64,000 nt of DNA from Ardenticatenales bacterium (GCA_020634515.1 JACKBL010000002.1:558001-622000), one strand, 5' to 3'; positions 19,352-28,363 are shown, counted from the stretch's first letter. Notes: generated by a model not told the origin, from the letters alone. Numbers and translations: made by a program.

Positions 19352-19837
19352 TTAGCTCGTTGCCGTTTCCGCCTTGAATACACTTTTGTGGCCGTTGGTC
19401 TTAATGGTAATCCGCTTCGGTTTCGCTTCCTCCGCTTTGGGGATGAAGAGAGAGAGGATGCCGTTGGTGTAGCTGGCTTCCACGGCGTCCGTGTTCACCA
19501 ACTGCGGCAGCGTCAGGCTGCGGCTGAACGTCCCATAGCGGCGCTCACGCACATGATAGCGAGTCCCCTCGGCCAGTTCGTCCTTCTCTACCTGACCCTT
19601 GATGGTGAGGATGTTTTCATTAACGGTGATGTCGATCTGTTCGGCATCGACGCCGGGCAGCGAGGCTTTCACCATGTAACCGTCTTTGTTTTCCACCACG
19701 TCCAGCGCCAGCGGCCATTCGGCGGCGTCGTTCCAGCGCATCGCGGGGGGTTCCAGCGTGTCTTCGAAAGCGCGATCCATCGCTTCGCGCAGGGCCATCA
19801 TTTCGCGTACCGGGTTCCAACGAGTTAAAGTAGCCAT
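19352..19837 (-). CDS. Small heat-shock protein Hsp20, copy A
   Basis: A 161-residue alpha-crystallin chaperone that holds unfolding proteins. The beta-sandwich core includes LALDVVENKDGYMVKASLPG, ITVNENILTIKGQ, YGTFSRSLTLP and NGILSLFIPK. The ATG at 19837 has GGAGG 8 nt upstream, and an upstream extension to 19903 has no such support. It is a close paralogue of the next gene, which begins with nearly the same RWNPVREM segment. A conserved 39-bp element lies about 110 bp upstream. Confidence 0.94.
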   Translation of the reverse strand: MATLTRWNPVREMMALREAMDRAFEDTLEPPAMRWNDAAEWPLALDVVENKDGYMVKASLPGVDAEQIDITVNENILTIKGQVEKDELAEGTRYHVRERRYGTFSRSLTLPQLVNTDAVEASYTNGILSLFIPKAEEAKPKRITIKTNGHKSVFKAETATS

Positions 19838-19945
19838 GTTTACGACCTCCATGATTTGTCGTTTGGTGAATGTCTTTTTTGAGGATGATGTTTTTGCTTT
19901 CACATGTGTTTGTTTGTGAATACGTCCCTAATTAAACTGAATGAG

Positions 19946-19984
19946 TGTAAGAGCAACGTATGACGAAAGTTAGAAATACGTCGG
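19946..19984. promoter_or_regulatory. Conserved upstream element of hsp20 copy A
   Basis: TGTAAGAG, GTATGA and TTAGAAATACGT occur in the same order and spacing here and at 20871-20909, upstream of the second hsp20. About 30 of 39 positions agree. It may be a shared promoter/operator or a relic of the gene duplication. Confidence 0.55.
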
Positions 19985-20031
19985 AATTTTCGGGGGGTGC
20001 GAGACGATGCGGGAGGGAAAATGCCGGCAGC

Positions 20032-20065
20032 AAAAAAGCCCCGGCTCAATGTGAACCGGGGCTTT
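20032..20065 (-). terminator. Intrinsic terminator downstream of the second hsp20
   Basis: On the minus strand AAAGCCCCGG and CCGGGGCTTT flank an 11-nt loop and run into CTTTTTT. It lies 36 nt past the stop of hsp20 copy B. Confidence 0.92.
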
Positions 20066-20100
20066 CGAGCGACTCGTGAGGGTCAAATAGCTCTGTGCGC

Positions 20101-20580
20101 CTATTTGTTTGCCTTCGCCGTAATCACTTTGTGACCATCGGACTTGATGGCGATTCGCTTGGGTTTCACTTCTTCCGCCTTCGGGATACGTAGCTCCAGC
20201 ACCCCTTTGGCATAGACCGCCTCAATTTTGTCCGCATTGATGAGGGTTGGCAGCGTTACGCTGCGCATGAAACTGCCAAACCGGCGCTCACGAACATGAT
20301 ATTGCTCCTCGTGAACCAGATTCTCGCCTTCTACTTCTCCCTTGATGGTGAGGATGTTGTCATTCACGGTGACGTCAATATCCTCCGGGTTCAGACCAGG
20401 CAGTGATGCCTTGACGATGTAATTGTCACCGTCTTCAATCACATCTAGAGCCACGGACCACATTTTCGCTTCCGGCCAACGAAAGCTGGGAAAATCAAAG
20501 GTGTCTTCGAACATACGATCAACGGCGTCGCGCAGACTCAACATCTCACGAACCGGATTCCAGCGTACAAGTGTAGACAT
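20101..20580 (-). CDS. Small heat-shock protein Hsp20, copy B
   Basis: A 159-residue alpha-crystallin-domain chaperone, paralogous to copy A. It shows LDVIEDGDNYIVKASLPG, VTVNDNILTIKGE, FGSFMRSVTLP and GVLELRIPK. GGAGGTCTACT precedes the ATG. The two genes lie head to tail, each with its own terminator, so they are probably separate transcription units that arose by tandem duplication. An R5 repeat lies 45 bp upstream of the start. Confidence 0.95.
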   Translation of the reverse strand: MSTLVRWNPVREMLSLRDAVDRMFEDTFDFPSFRWPEAKMWSVALDVIEDGDNYIVKASLPGLNPEDIDVTVNDNILTIKGEVEGENLVHEEQYHVRERRFGSFMRSVTLPTLINADKIEAVYAKGVLELRIPKAEEVKPKRIAIKSDGHKVITAKANK

Positions 20581-20624
20581 AGTAGACCTCCTCGAAAGAA
20601 GTTTATGGTTGGTTGTTGCCAGTT

Positions 20625-20692
20625 AGTGGCTGCCCGCAATTAAATTAGCGGAAATGTGCGGGCAGCTTGACAGTAACCGCCCGTAAAAAGTG
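20625..20692 (+). repeat. R5 palindromic repeat, copy 3
   Basis: AGTGGCTGCCCGCAATTAAA through GCGGAAATGTGCGGGCAGC to CCGCCCGTAAAAAG. It lies between hsp20 copy B and its conserved upstream element. The gap 20581-21191 holds this repeat, the element at 20871-20909 and the rpsO promoter, and I see no gene in it. Confidence 0.75.
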
Positions 20693-20870
20693 TGAAGTTG
20701 TTTTCGGGCGGTTACTTAGTGGCGCTCCCGGTGTTTGGTGAGTACGTTAAATATCTCACCTATGCGAGAATGGATTGTTCACCTTTAGGGAACGCCTTTC
20801 GCTTTGGCGGGATTTCTCAGGTGTGTTCCGCTCCCGAGACCCAGAATCTACCGGTAATTTAAGCACGGCA

Positions 20871-20909
20871 ATGTAAGAGGCGTGTATGATCAAGATTAGA
20901 AATACGTAG
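20871..20909. promoter_or_regulatory. Conserved upstream element of hsp20 copy B
   Basis: A partner of 19946-19984, sharing TGTAAGAG, GTATGA and TTAGAAATACGT in the same arrangement. Here it is about 290 bp from the start codon instead of about 110 bp. The difference includes the R5 repeat. Confidence 0.5.
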
Positions 20910-21078
20910 GACAGCGCGCGTCGGTAGGACTACAACCAGCGCGGAGTGCCGCGGGCGGATGATCAATGACTCATCGTTTCATCGTCTGTAGCCGTTTGTT
21001 CTGGGGAGCAGGTGCGATGTTCGGATAGATCGCTGTACCGAATAGGGTTGCATAGTATTCCCGCTCATTTCGTCGGAT

Positions 21079-21107
21079 TTGGACTTTGCCCCTACATCGC
21101 TTATAAT
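21079..21107 (+). promoter_or_regulatory. Sigma-70-type promoter of rpsO-pnp
   Basis: TTGGAC (21079-21084) lies exactly 17 nt before a perfect TATAAT (21102-21107). It is 85 bp upstream of the rpsO start. Confidence 0.85.
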
Positions 21108-21191
21108 CCCTTTCTGGCTCGGTAGCCTGACGTTCATTCGGCACGACGACTACCTGGCTCATCACAACCAATTACATCGGAGGATAAATAG

Positions 21192-21458
21192 ATGTTGACT
21201 CAGACGGAAAAAGCCGAACTGATCACGAAATTCGGCCAACATGAAGGCGATTCTGGTTCGGCGGAAGTGCAGATCGCCATTTTTGACGCACGAATCCGCC
21301 AGTTGCAGGAGCACCTGCGGATGCACCGCCACGATGAAAGCTCCCGCCGCGGCCTGCTTAAGCTCGTGGGTAAGCGTCGTCGATTGCTTGCTTATTTGCG
21401 CAAGAATCACCCGGAACGCTACCAGAGCATTTTGGCGGAGCTGCAATTGCGTCGTTAG
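21192..21458 (+). CDS. rpsO: Ribosomal protein S15
   Basis: The 88-residue primary 16S rRNA-binding protein of the small subunit. It shows the family pattern TEKAELITKFGQHEGDSGS, VQIAIFDARIRQLQEHLR, HDESSRRGLLKLVGKRRRLL and YLRKNHPERYQSI. GGAGG lies before the ATG. rpsO-pnp is a widely conserved pair, which supports both calls. The spacer to pnp holds two hairpins that could serve RNase processing or attenuation. Confidence 0.98.
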   Translation: MLTQTEKAELITKFGQHEGDSGSAEVQIAIFDARIRQLQEHLRMHRHDESSRRGLLKLVGKRRRLLAYLRKNHPERYQSILAELQLRR

Positions 21459-21474
21459 TAGAAGTTTCCGTAGG

Positions 21475-21494
21475 GGCATGGCGACTGCCATGCC
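21475..21494 (+). terminator. Hairpin after rpsO
   Basis: GGCATGGC and GCCATGCC form a perfect 8-bp stem with a 4-nt loop, 16 nt past the rpsO stop. There is no T-run, so partial termination or an RNA-processing site is more likely than a full stop. Confidence 0.5.
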
Positions 21495-21564
21495 TCTGCG
21501 CTTGCTTCTGAATTAACAGATAATAAACGTATAACGTCTGCGCGGCGGAACCAGGGTTTAGGAG

Positions 21565-21603
21565 TTGGGCATTGTCCCGTACTCGCCGGTACGGGCCAAT
21601 GCC
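21565..21603 (+). terminator. Hairpin in the rpsO-pnp spacer
   Basis: GGGCATTG...CCGTAC with a short loop pairs with GTACGG...CAATGCCC. It lies 160 nt upstream of pnp with no T-run. In other bacteria this spacer carries the RNase III processing and PNPase autoregulation site, which is a possible role here. Confidence 0.5.
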
Positions 21604-21766
21604 CAATCCCTAAACGTTCTTGCCCCAGACGAAGAATTAGCACGTAGCCTTGTTAACCACAGCCCATTTCTTGGGTCTGTGCTTTGTTGCGTTTGCGCGC
21701 AGGTAGGCCGAAGCCGCGCCAAAGCGAAACAGGTTACGCTATCATACCCTGGAGGTATAGAACAGT

Positions 21767-24007
21767 ATGTCCGAAGAAAGAACTTTTACCACGCGAGTGG
21801 GCGCGCATGACGTTCACGTTGCCACGGGCCGGTTGGCTCCGCAGGCGGGGGGGGCCATTACCCTGACGATTGGGGATTCCATGCTGCTGGCGACGGCGAC
21901 GATGTCGCGCTTTGCCCGCGAAGGACTGGATTTTTTCCCGCTTTCGGTTGATTTTGAGGAGAAGATGTACGCTGCCGGCAAAATTCCGGGCAGCTTCTTC
22001 CGTCGTGAGGGCAGACCTACGACCGAGGCCATCCTCACAGCGCGCCTCACGGACCGCCCCCTGCGCCCGCTTTTCCCCAAGAACATGCGCAACGAAGTCC
22101 AGGTCATTGTTACCACGCTTTCCTCTGACAGCGTGCACCACCTCGACATCATGTCCGTCAACGCCGCCAGCATGGCCCTGACGATTTCCGACATCCCCTG
22201 GAATGGTCCGGTGGGCGCGGTGCGCGTGGCGCGTATTGATGACCAGTTTGTCGTCAATCCCACGATTCAGGAAATGGCAAACAGCACGCTTGACCTGCGA
22301 ATTGCCGGCACGCGTGATGCCATCATCATGGTAGAAGCCGGAGCGAAGGAAGTCCCCGAATCGCTGCTGGTGGAAGCACTGGCCTTTGGGCACGACGCTC
22401 TCCAGCCGTTGATTAATCTGCAACTGGAGATGCAACAGGCCGTTGGCAAACCCAAAGCCACGCCCATAACGGACGACACCGATCCGGAACTGGCAAAGGC
22501 CGTCGCGGACCGCCTCGGTAGCCGCGTGCGCGATCTGGTGCGCGAATATGAAGATCGCCATGAGCGCAATGAAGAAATGGATGAGATCCGCGAGGATACC
22601 GTCAACAGTTTCCTTGCCGAAGATGAAACGCTGGACCCGCGTCTTATTCGTGGCGTCATTGCCGATGAGCTGAAATACGCCGTGCGCGACCGCATTCTCT
22701 ACGAAGGCATTCGCCCCGATGGACGTAACTACATTACCATTCGCCCGCTCTCGTCCGCGGTCGGCCTTAGCCCGCGCGCGCATGGGTCTGGTCTGTTTAA
22801 GCGGGGTGAAACCCAGGTACTCTCCATTGTGGCATTGGGCACGCCGCGCGAGGCGCAAAAACTGGACGGTTTGTACCCGGAAGACACGCGCCGCTTCATT
22901 CATCATTACAACTTCCCACCCTTTTCCACCGGCGAGACGTGGCCCTTGCGTGGCCCCAAACGGCGCGAGATTGGGCATGGGGCGCTGGCGCAGACGGCGC
23001 TGGAGCCGGTAATTCCGTCGGAAGAGTCCTTCCCGTACACGATTCGCGTGGTTTCGGAAGTGTTATCGTCGAATGGCAGTACGAGCCAGGCGAGCGTCTG
23101 CGCCGCCAGTCTGGCGCTGATGGATTGTGGTGTGCCTGTTAAACGTCCGGTGGCGGGCGTGGCGATGGGCCTGGTGACGGACGGGACCAAGTACGCGATT
23201 CTCACGGATATTCAGGGCGTGGAGGATCATCTGGGCGACATGGACTTCAAAGTTGCCGGCACTTCTCAGGGCGTCACGGCGCTGCAAATGGACATCAAGA
23301 TCAGCGGTATCTCCAAAGAAATGATGGCCGAAGCGCTGGAGCAGGCGCGCCAGGGCCGCATGACTATCCTGGACTCCATGACGGCTACGTTGGCCGGGCC
23401 GCGCTCCGAGTTGAGCAAGTGGGCCCCGCGCATGGAAAGCATCAAGATCGACCCCAGCAAGATTGGCGCCGTCATCGGAAAGGGTGGGGCGACCATTCGT
23501 AGCCTGGAAGAAAACTATGATGTTTCCATTGACATTCAGGACGACGGAACCATTTACATTGCCGGCGTTGATGGTCTCAAGACAGATGAAGCCATTGATT
23601 ACATCAACACCCTTACGCGCGGCCCAGAGCTGGGGCAAATCTACACGGGCAAGGTCGTGCGTATCGAGAGCTTTGGCGCGTTCGTCGAACTGCTGCCGGG
23701 GACAGACGGGATGGTCCACATCTCCCAACTGGCTTCGCAGCGGCTGGAACGTGTCGAGGACGCCGTGAAGTTGGGTGACGAAGTGATGGTGATGGTCACG
23801 GACGTTGACGAAAGCTCAGGAAAGATACGGCTCTCGCGCCAGGCCGTCCTCGAAGGTTGGACGCTGGAAGAAGCGCGTGACCGCGACATGCCAGGTGGCG
23901 GCAAACGCCCCAACGGCAGCGGTGGTCGCGGTGGTCGCAGCAGCGGTGGAGAACGCGGCGGACGGGGCGGCAGTCGTCCTCGTCGCGGCGGTGATCGCCG
24001 CGGCTAG
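21767..24007 (+). CDS. pnp: Polyribonucleotide nucleotidyltransferase (PNPase)
   Basis: A 3'-5' phosphorolytic exoribonuclease of 746 residues. Two RNase PH domains are seen (SVDFEEKMYAAGKIPGSFFRREG; FPPFSTGETWPLRGPKRREIGHGAL), with the catalytic DMDFKVAGTSQGVTALQMDIK. A KH domain follows (KIGAVIGKGGATIRSLEE), then an S1 domain (GQIYTGKVVRIESFGAFVEL). The last 40 residues are a Gly/Arg-rich RGG-like tail. GGAGG lies 11 nt before the ATG. It is followed by a strong terminator. Confidence 0.98.
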   Translation: MSEERTFTTRVGAHDVHVATGRLAPQAGGAITLTIGDSMLLATATMSRFAREGLDFFPLSVDFEEKMYAAGKIPGSFFRREGRPTTEAILTARLTDRPLRPLFPKNMRNEVQVIVTTLSSDSVHHLDIMSVNAASMALTISDIPWNGPVGAVRVARIDDQFVVNPTIQEMANSTLDLRIAGTRDAIIMVEAGAKEVPESLLVEALAFGHDALQPLINLQLEMQQAVGKPKATPITDDTDPELAKAVADRLGSRVRDLVREYEDRHERNEEMDEIREDTVNSFLAEDETLDPRLIRGVIADELKYAVRDRILYEGIRPDGRNYITIRPLSSAVGLSPRAHGSGLFKRGETQVLSIVALGTPREAQKLDGLYPEDTRRFIHHYNFPPFSTGETWPLRGPKRREIGHGALAQTALEPVIPSEESFPYTIRVVSEVLSSNGSTSQASVCAASLALMDCGVPVKRPVAGVAMGLVTDGTKYAILTDIQGVEDHLGDMDFKVAGTSQGVTALQMDIKISGISKEMMAEALEQARQGRMTILDSMTATLAGPRSELSKWAPRMESIKIDPSKIGAVIGKGGATIRSLEENYDVSIDIQDDGTIYIAGVDGLKTDEAIDYINTLTRGPELGQIYTGKVVRIESFGAFVELLPGTDGMVHISQLASQRLERVEDAVKLGDEVMVMVTDVDESSGKIRLSRQAVLEGWTLEEARDRDMPGGGKRPNGSGGRGGRSSGGERGGRGGSRPRRGGDRRG

Positions 24008-24034
24008 TCGCCGCACCATGACAGTGCATGTAGT

Positions 24035-24068
24035 CGCCCCAGTCACCCGCGTGGCTGGGGCGTTTTTT
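24035..24068 (+). terminator. Intrinsic terminator of pnp
   Basis: CGCCCCAG and CTGGGGCG flank a 12-nt loop and are followed by six T residues. It lies 28 nt past the pnp stop. Confidence 0.92.
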
Positions 24069-24151
24069 GTGTCGAGACAGAGCGAGGTGGCGTGGCGTGT
24101 CTTTTTGCACCTTTTTTGCGTCAACTTGCCTGCACACAGCACGCGCCGGCT

Positions 24152-24161
24152 TTGGTATAAT
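24152..24161 (+). promoter_or_regulatory. Extended -10 promoter of the permease gene
   Basis: TTTGGTATAAT contains a perfect TATAAT (24156-24161) with the TGn extension. No good -35 box is visible, as expected of extended -10 promoters. Confidence 0.6.
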
Positions 24162-24202
24162 TTGCAAGAAGAAGTTTCTGGTTGCCACTGAGGAAATACA
24201 AT

Positions 24203-25459
24203 ATGAAAGGGAACCAAAAAGCAAAACAGCAAGAGCAGGACGGATTGCCTGATTTTGGCCCTTCGCCGCCGTGGAGTAGTCGCGGTAAACGGGCGGTTGC
24301 TTCTGGCCTGATCATTGTCCTGCTGCTGTTTATTTACCAGCTTCGCGGCGTCTTGCTACCCGTGATCATGGCTGTGGTGGTGGCGTACGTGGTCTTGCCA
24401 ATCGTCAATTTGCTGCATCAGCGCACACGCCTGAACCGCAACCTTTCCATCGCCATTGTGTATCTCCTTTTTTTGGCGATTTTGCTGGCGATCCCCATCA
24501 CCGCGATCCCATCCATCATCAATCAGGCGAATGCACTGATAGAACGCACCCCAGAATATCTGCAGAGCGCGGGCGAGTTTCTCAGCCGCCCCATTCACAT
24601 TGCCGGCTTCACGATTCCCCTGGATCAGTATCCGGTATTGGACCAGATTTACGTTAACCTGGCGGATAACCTGGTGCAGATTGCCCAATCGATAGGGCGG
24701 GAATCGGTGAATGTCTTGGGCAACGTGGCCGGAGCCACGCTTTCGACCATCGCCTGGATTATTATCGTGCTGGTGTTGTCCTTCTATATGGTGAAGGATT
24801 TTCGGCAGCTTTTCGACTCGGCGGTGCATTTGATTCCGCAGCCGTATCAGGCGGATATGTACCGCCTGGGGTATGAGATCAGCGTGACGTGGAATGCGTT
24901 TCTGCGCGGACAGCTTCTGCTGTGCCTGGTGGTGGGGATTGCCACGTTTTGCGTGGCGCTGCTGGCCGGGCTGCCGAATGCGCTGGTGTTGGCGATTATT
25001 GCCGGCATTGCCGAATTCGTACCCAATCTTGGACCCACGCTGGCCGCTATCCCCGCCGTCCTGGTCGCCCTCTTCCAGAGCCACGGAAGCTGGCTGGGGG
25101 CCAATATGTCGCCACTGCTGTACGCGGCCATCATTTTGGGGCTGTATATCCTTATTCAACAGGTCGAGAACATCGTCCTGGTTCCCCGCATCATTGGTCG
25201 TAGCCTGAATCTGCACCCGTTTGTCGTTTTCCTGGGTGCGATCATCGGCGCCAACGTGGCCGGCATCCTGGGTATCCTCCTGGCCGCGCCCATCCTGGCC
25301 ACGATGCGGCTGCTGCTGATTTATATGTTCCGCAAAATCTCCGATTTACCCCCTTTTCCCTTGAGCGAGCCGGCCGGGCGGCCACAATCCGAACCGGAGC
25401 CTGTGCCGGCATTATCCGCCGATACACCCGCTGGCGGCACATTAGGGGAGCAGGGATGA
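24203..25459 (+). CDS. AI-2E family (PerM-like) membrane transporter
   Basis: A 418-residue polytopic membrane protein of the AI-2 exporter/PerM family, whose substrates vary and are mostly unproven. It has about eight hydrophobic segments, for example SGLIIVLLLFIYQLRGVLLP, and the family pattern GIAEFVPNLGPTLAAIPAVLVAL, LYILIQQVENIVLVPRIIGR and LHPFVVFLGAIIGANVAGILG. I chose the ATG at 24203, with GAGG 9 nt upstream, over a TTG at 24182. Its stop overlaps the next gene's start (ATGA). Confidence 0.9.
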   Translation: MKGNQKAKQQEQDGLPDFGPSPPWSSRGKRAVASGLIIVLLLFIYQLRGVLLPVIMAVVVAYVVLPIVNLLHQRTRLNRNLSIAIVYLLFLAILLAIPITAIPSIINQANALIERTPEYLQSAGEFLSRPIHIAGFTIPLDQYPVLDQIYVNLADNLVQIAQSIGRESVNVLGNVAGATLSTIAWIIIVLVLSFYMVKDFRQLFDSAVHLIPQPYQADMYRLGYEISVTWNAFLRGQLLLCLVVGIATFCVALLAGLPNALVLAIIAGIAEFVPNLGPTLAAIPAVLVALFQSHGSWLGANMSPLLYAAIILGLYILIQQVENIVLVPRIIGRSLNLHPFVVFLGAIIGANVAGILGILLAAPILATMRLLLIYMFRKISDLPPFPLSEPAGRPQSEPEPVPALSADTPAGGTLGEQG

Positions 25460-26355
25460 ACGACCTGAACATTCGCCTGGCTTGCCTGGCGGACGAGGCC
25501 GCCGTGCGTGAACTCTCCTCCCACATTTGGGAGGGAGAAGATTACATCCCGGAAACCTTCGCCGATTGGGTAGCGGACCCCGTGGGGCGGTTCTATCTGG
25601 TGTTGGACGGGACGCGATTGGCGGGCTTTGGCAAATTGAGCCGCCTGACCGCGGGCGAGTGGTGGCTGGAGGGGCTGCGCGTGCATCCCGATTTTCGTGG
25701 GCGGGGCGTGGCGCGTGTGCTGCACGATTATGCCGTCGCGCTGGCCGACGAAATTGGCGCGGGCGTGCTGCGTTTTGCCACGGCTTCCACGAATCAGGCG
25801 ACGCATCATCTGGCGACGTCTACCGGGTTTGCGCTGGTTTCTCGTTATTTGCTGGCGCGAGGGCCGGCGCTGCCGGCATTTTCGCCGCCACCGCTGCAAA
25901 GGGTCAAAATTGCGGAGACGGCCGCCGCGGCGGCATGGCTGGCGCAAACGGATGTGCGCCAGTGGACGGCGGATTTGTATGAGGATGGTTGGCAGTGGTT
26001 TTCGCTGCTGCCGGCATTGCCCCGACTGGTCGCGGCGGAAAGAGTATATTGGTGGAGGGGAAATGCCGGCATGACCATCACCGACACCACCCACGACCCC
26101 GAAGAACCGGAACGCGCCTGGATGAACCTGGCCGTTACCCGGCACGAAGCCGACATGCCCGCCCTGCTCGCCGATCTGCGCCGCCTCACCGCCCGCCTGG
26201 GCAAAGAAACCATGCACGGCAAACCCCCGGCCACGCCCCTCATGCACGAGTGGCTGGATGCCGCTGGCTGGTCACTCAGTGATGACATCGAAATGTTCGT
26301 GTTCGCCCGTCCTCTCCCAAACGCGGCGGCCACAACCTCAACTTCAGGAGTGTAA
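25456..26355 (+). CDS. GNAT-family acetyltransferase
   Basis: A 299-residue protein with an N-terminal GNAT domain. WWLEGLRVHPDFRGRGVARVLHDYAV carries the acetyl-CoA-binding RxxGxG/A loop (RGRGVA). Residues 150-299 form a second part without clear motifs, possibly a degenerate GNAT copy. The start overlaps the permease stop by 4 nt, so the two genes are co-translated. The substrate is unknown. The gene contains several TGCCGGCA sites, at which the strand composition flips. Confidence 0.85.
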   Translation: MNDLNIRLACLADEAAVRELSSHIWEGEDYIPETFADWVADPVGRFYLVLDGTRLAGFGKLSRLTAGEWWLEGLRVHPDFRGRGVARVLHDYAVALADEIGAGVLRFATASTNQATHHLATSTGFALVSRYLLARGPALPAFSPPPLQRVKIAETAAAAAWLAQTDVRQWTADLYEDGWQWFSLLPALPRLVAAERVYWWRGNAGMTITDTTHDPEEPERAWMNLAVTRHEADMPALLADLRRLTARLGKETMHGKPPATPLMHEWLDAAGWSLSDDIEMFVFARPLPNAAATTSTSGV

Positions 26356-26356
26356 A

Positions 26357-26554
26357 ATGGACCATGATCACAACGACGATACGTTAGCCCAGACTGACAA
26401 CTTCATTGTCTGGCGCAGCCAGGAAGATGGCGATACTTTTTATCATGTTGAATTGGGCGGCATTACCCTCCATTTCCTGGGCGATGAGTGGGACGAGTTT
26501 ATCGTCCTTATGCGGGAAGCCAGCGCCTCCAAACGACCCGCGAACAAGCGTTAG
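26357..26554 (+). CDS. Small conserved-looking protein of unknown function
   Basis: A 65-residue acidic protein beginning MDHDHNDDTLAQTDNF, with a compact middle part WRSQEDGDTFYHVELGGITLHF and EWDEFIVLMREA, ending in a basic tail. AGGAG lies 6 nt before the ATG, and the gene follows the acetyltransferase stop by one base, so it is very likely translated. I recognise no domain. The pattern of alternating strands and one helix suggests a small folded regulator or binding protein, but no function can be assigned. Confidence 0.7.
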   Translation: MDHDHNDDTLAQTDNFIVWRSQEDGDTFYHVELGGITLHFLGDEWDEFIVLMREASASKRPANKR

Positions 26555-26706
26555 GCCCGCTGTCCGCGACAAAATCGGTAGCCATAGGTAGCACGCCGCC
26601 GGATTGGCGTTTGCATGGATAATCCGCCCGGCGCGACAGACTGTTGTTCTCGTGTGTCGCGCCGGCAAACGCTGCCGGCAGAATGCCAGGAGAGGAGCAC
26701 CCTATT

Positions 26707-27423
26707 GTGTCTGAAAATGAAACCACACCGGCATATGTCCCCATGATCCGCGACCTGCCGGCGGAAGAACGACCGCGCGAGCGGCTCATGCACGCCGGCG
26801 CGCGTGCGGTCTCTTCGGCGGAACTGCTGGCCATCATCTTACGCACCGGCGTGGATGGCGAAAACGTGCTGCGGCTGGCGGAACGGCTGTTGGCGCAAAT
26901 GAATGGCCTGCCCGGCCTGGCGCAGGCCACCGTGGCCGAAATCACGCAGGTGAAGGGTATTGGTCCGGCCAAAGCGGTGCAGATCAAGGCCGCCCTGGAG
27001 ATGGGCCGCCGCCTGATGGCCGCCGCGCCGCAAGAGCGTCCTCGCGTGACTTCCCCCGGCGACGCCGCCAATTTGCTGATGTCGGAGATGACTTTTCTGG
27101 AGCAGGAGCATCTGCGCGTGATTTTGCTGAACACGCGCAACCACGTGCTGCGAATTGTCACGGTCTATATTGGCAGCCTGAACACATCCGTGGTGCGTAT
27201 TGGGGAGCTATTTCGCCCGGCCATCAAAGAAAACGCCGCCGCCATCATCGTAGCGCACAATCACCCATCGGGCGACCCCACGCCTTCACCGGAGGACGTG
27301 CGCGTCACGCGGGAGATGGTGAAGGCGGGGAAGCTGTTGAGTATCGATGTGCTGGATCACATCGTTATTGGGCGGCAGCGGTTTGTGTCGTTAAAGGAAA
27401 GGGGGTTGGGCTTCGACAACTGA
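26707..27423 (+). CDS. radC: RadC-like JAB/MPN-domain protein
   Basis: A 238-residue UPF0758 protein. A helix-hairpin-helix segment (VKGIGPAKA, about 82-90) precedes the JAB1/MPN metal-binding domain with HNHPSGDPTPSPEDVRVT at about 184-201. The two His and the Asp are the expected zinc ligands. The historical DNA-repair role of RadC is not well supported and the true activity is unclear. The GTG at 26707 has GGAG 9 nt upstream. The gene ends directly at a long hairpin shared with convergent terC. Confidence 0.93.
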   Translation: MSENETTPAYVPMIRDLPAEERPRERLMHAGARAVSSAELLAIILRTGVDGENVLRLAERLLAQMNGLPGLAQATVAEITQVKGIGPAKAVQIKAALEMGRRLMAAAPQERPRVTSPGDAANLLMSEMTFLEQEHLRVILLNTRNHVLRIVTVYIGSLNTSVVRIGELFRPAIKENAAAIIVAHNHPSGDPTPSPEDVRVTREMVKAGKLLSIDVLDHIVIGRQRFVSLKERGLGFDN

Positions 27424-27459
27424 CGGCGCGATGCCCTGATGCGCCAGGGCATCGCGCCG
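27424..27459. terminator. Bidirectional hairpin between radC and terC
   Basis: A perfect 14-bp stem, CGGCGCGATGCCCT and AGGGCATCGCGCCG, with an 8-nt loop. It begins one base after the radC stop. No T-run is present on either strand. It probably ends both converging transcripts or protects their 3' ends. Confidence 0.75.
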
Positions 27460-27468
27460 ATGGTGACG

Positions 27469-28227
27469 TTATTTGGGGAGTTCGGAGCGGCGCAGCTTGA
27501 TGGGGGCGGAGGCTTTGCGCACGCGCATGTTGACCAGCTCAACGGCAAAGGAGAAGGCCATCGCAAAATAGGCGTAATTTTTCAGGTGGAGTTCGTGCGC
27601 CAGTTCGGGGGACCAGCCTTCAATGACCAGCAACGTGCCGATGAGGATGAGGAAGGAGAGGGCCAGTATCTTCATGGTGGGGTGGGCTTCCACAAAATGG
27701 CTGACGGTTCCGGCAAACGTCATCATGATGATGGCGGCAATGAGGATGGCCGGAATCATGACGGCCAGGTTGCCGGAGATGCCCACCGCCGTGATAACGG
27801 AGTCGAGGGAGAAGACCACATCTATGATCATGATTTGCGCCACGACGCCCCAAAGGGAGACGGCTTGGCGGGCGGTGGTCGCCGGTTCTTCCAGCGATTC
27901 CAGTTTCTCGTGGATTTCGTAGGTGCTTTTGCCGATGAGGAAAGCGCCGCCCACGAGCAGGATCAGGTCGCGCCCGCTGAAGCCTTTGTCGGCAATTGCA
28001 AACAAATCCGCTGTCAGTCCCATCACCCAGGTTATGCTCAGCAGCAGCAAAATGCGCGTGACCACGGCCATGCCGATTCCTATTTGGCGGGCGCGTCCTT
28101 GCTCCGGTGCCGGCAATTTGCCGGCAATAATGGCAATGAAAATCACATTATCAATGCCCAAAACAATCTCCAGCGCCGTCAGCGTCAGCAGCGCCACCAG
28201 GTTTTGTGCGGTAAATAAATCGGACAT
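27469..28227 (-). CDS. TerC-family integral membrane protein
   Basis: A 252-residue polytopic protein of the TerC/Alx family, members of which are linked to metal (Mn) export or tellurite resistance. The family signature EIVLGIDNVIFIAIIAGKLP is at the N-terminus and the second acidic motif DVVFSLDSVITAVGI is in the middle. Between them are hydrophobic segments. GAGGAAACC precedes the ATG. It is the last gene of a minus-strand series starting at glnS. Confidence 0.93.
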   Translation of the reverse strand: MSDLFTAQNLVALLTLTALEIVLGIDNVIFIAIIAGKLPAPEQGRARQIGIGMAVVTRILLLLSITWVMGLTADLFAIADKGFSGRDLILLVGGAFLIGKSTYEIHEKLESLEEPATTARQAVSLWGVVAQIMIIDVVFSLDSVITAVGISGNLAVMIPAILIAAIIMMTFAGTVSHFVEAHPTMKILALSFLILIGTLLVIEGWSPELAHELHLKNYAYFAMAFSFAVELVNMRVRKASAPIKLRRSELPK

Positions 28228-28363
28228 GGTTTCCTCGGAAGATGGTTGATAGTTTTGATTGGTTCATGCTCCAAAAAAGAACCAATCTTAGGGAGAGTTG
28301 CCGGTCGTTTGCAAAACAAGGTCAGTACGGTAAACCGGGTTGGGGGTTGTGCCGCCGGACGGC

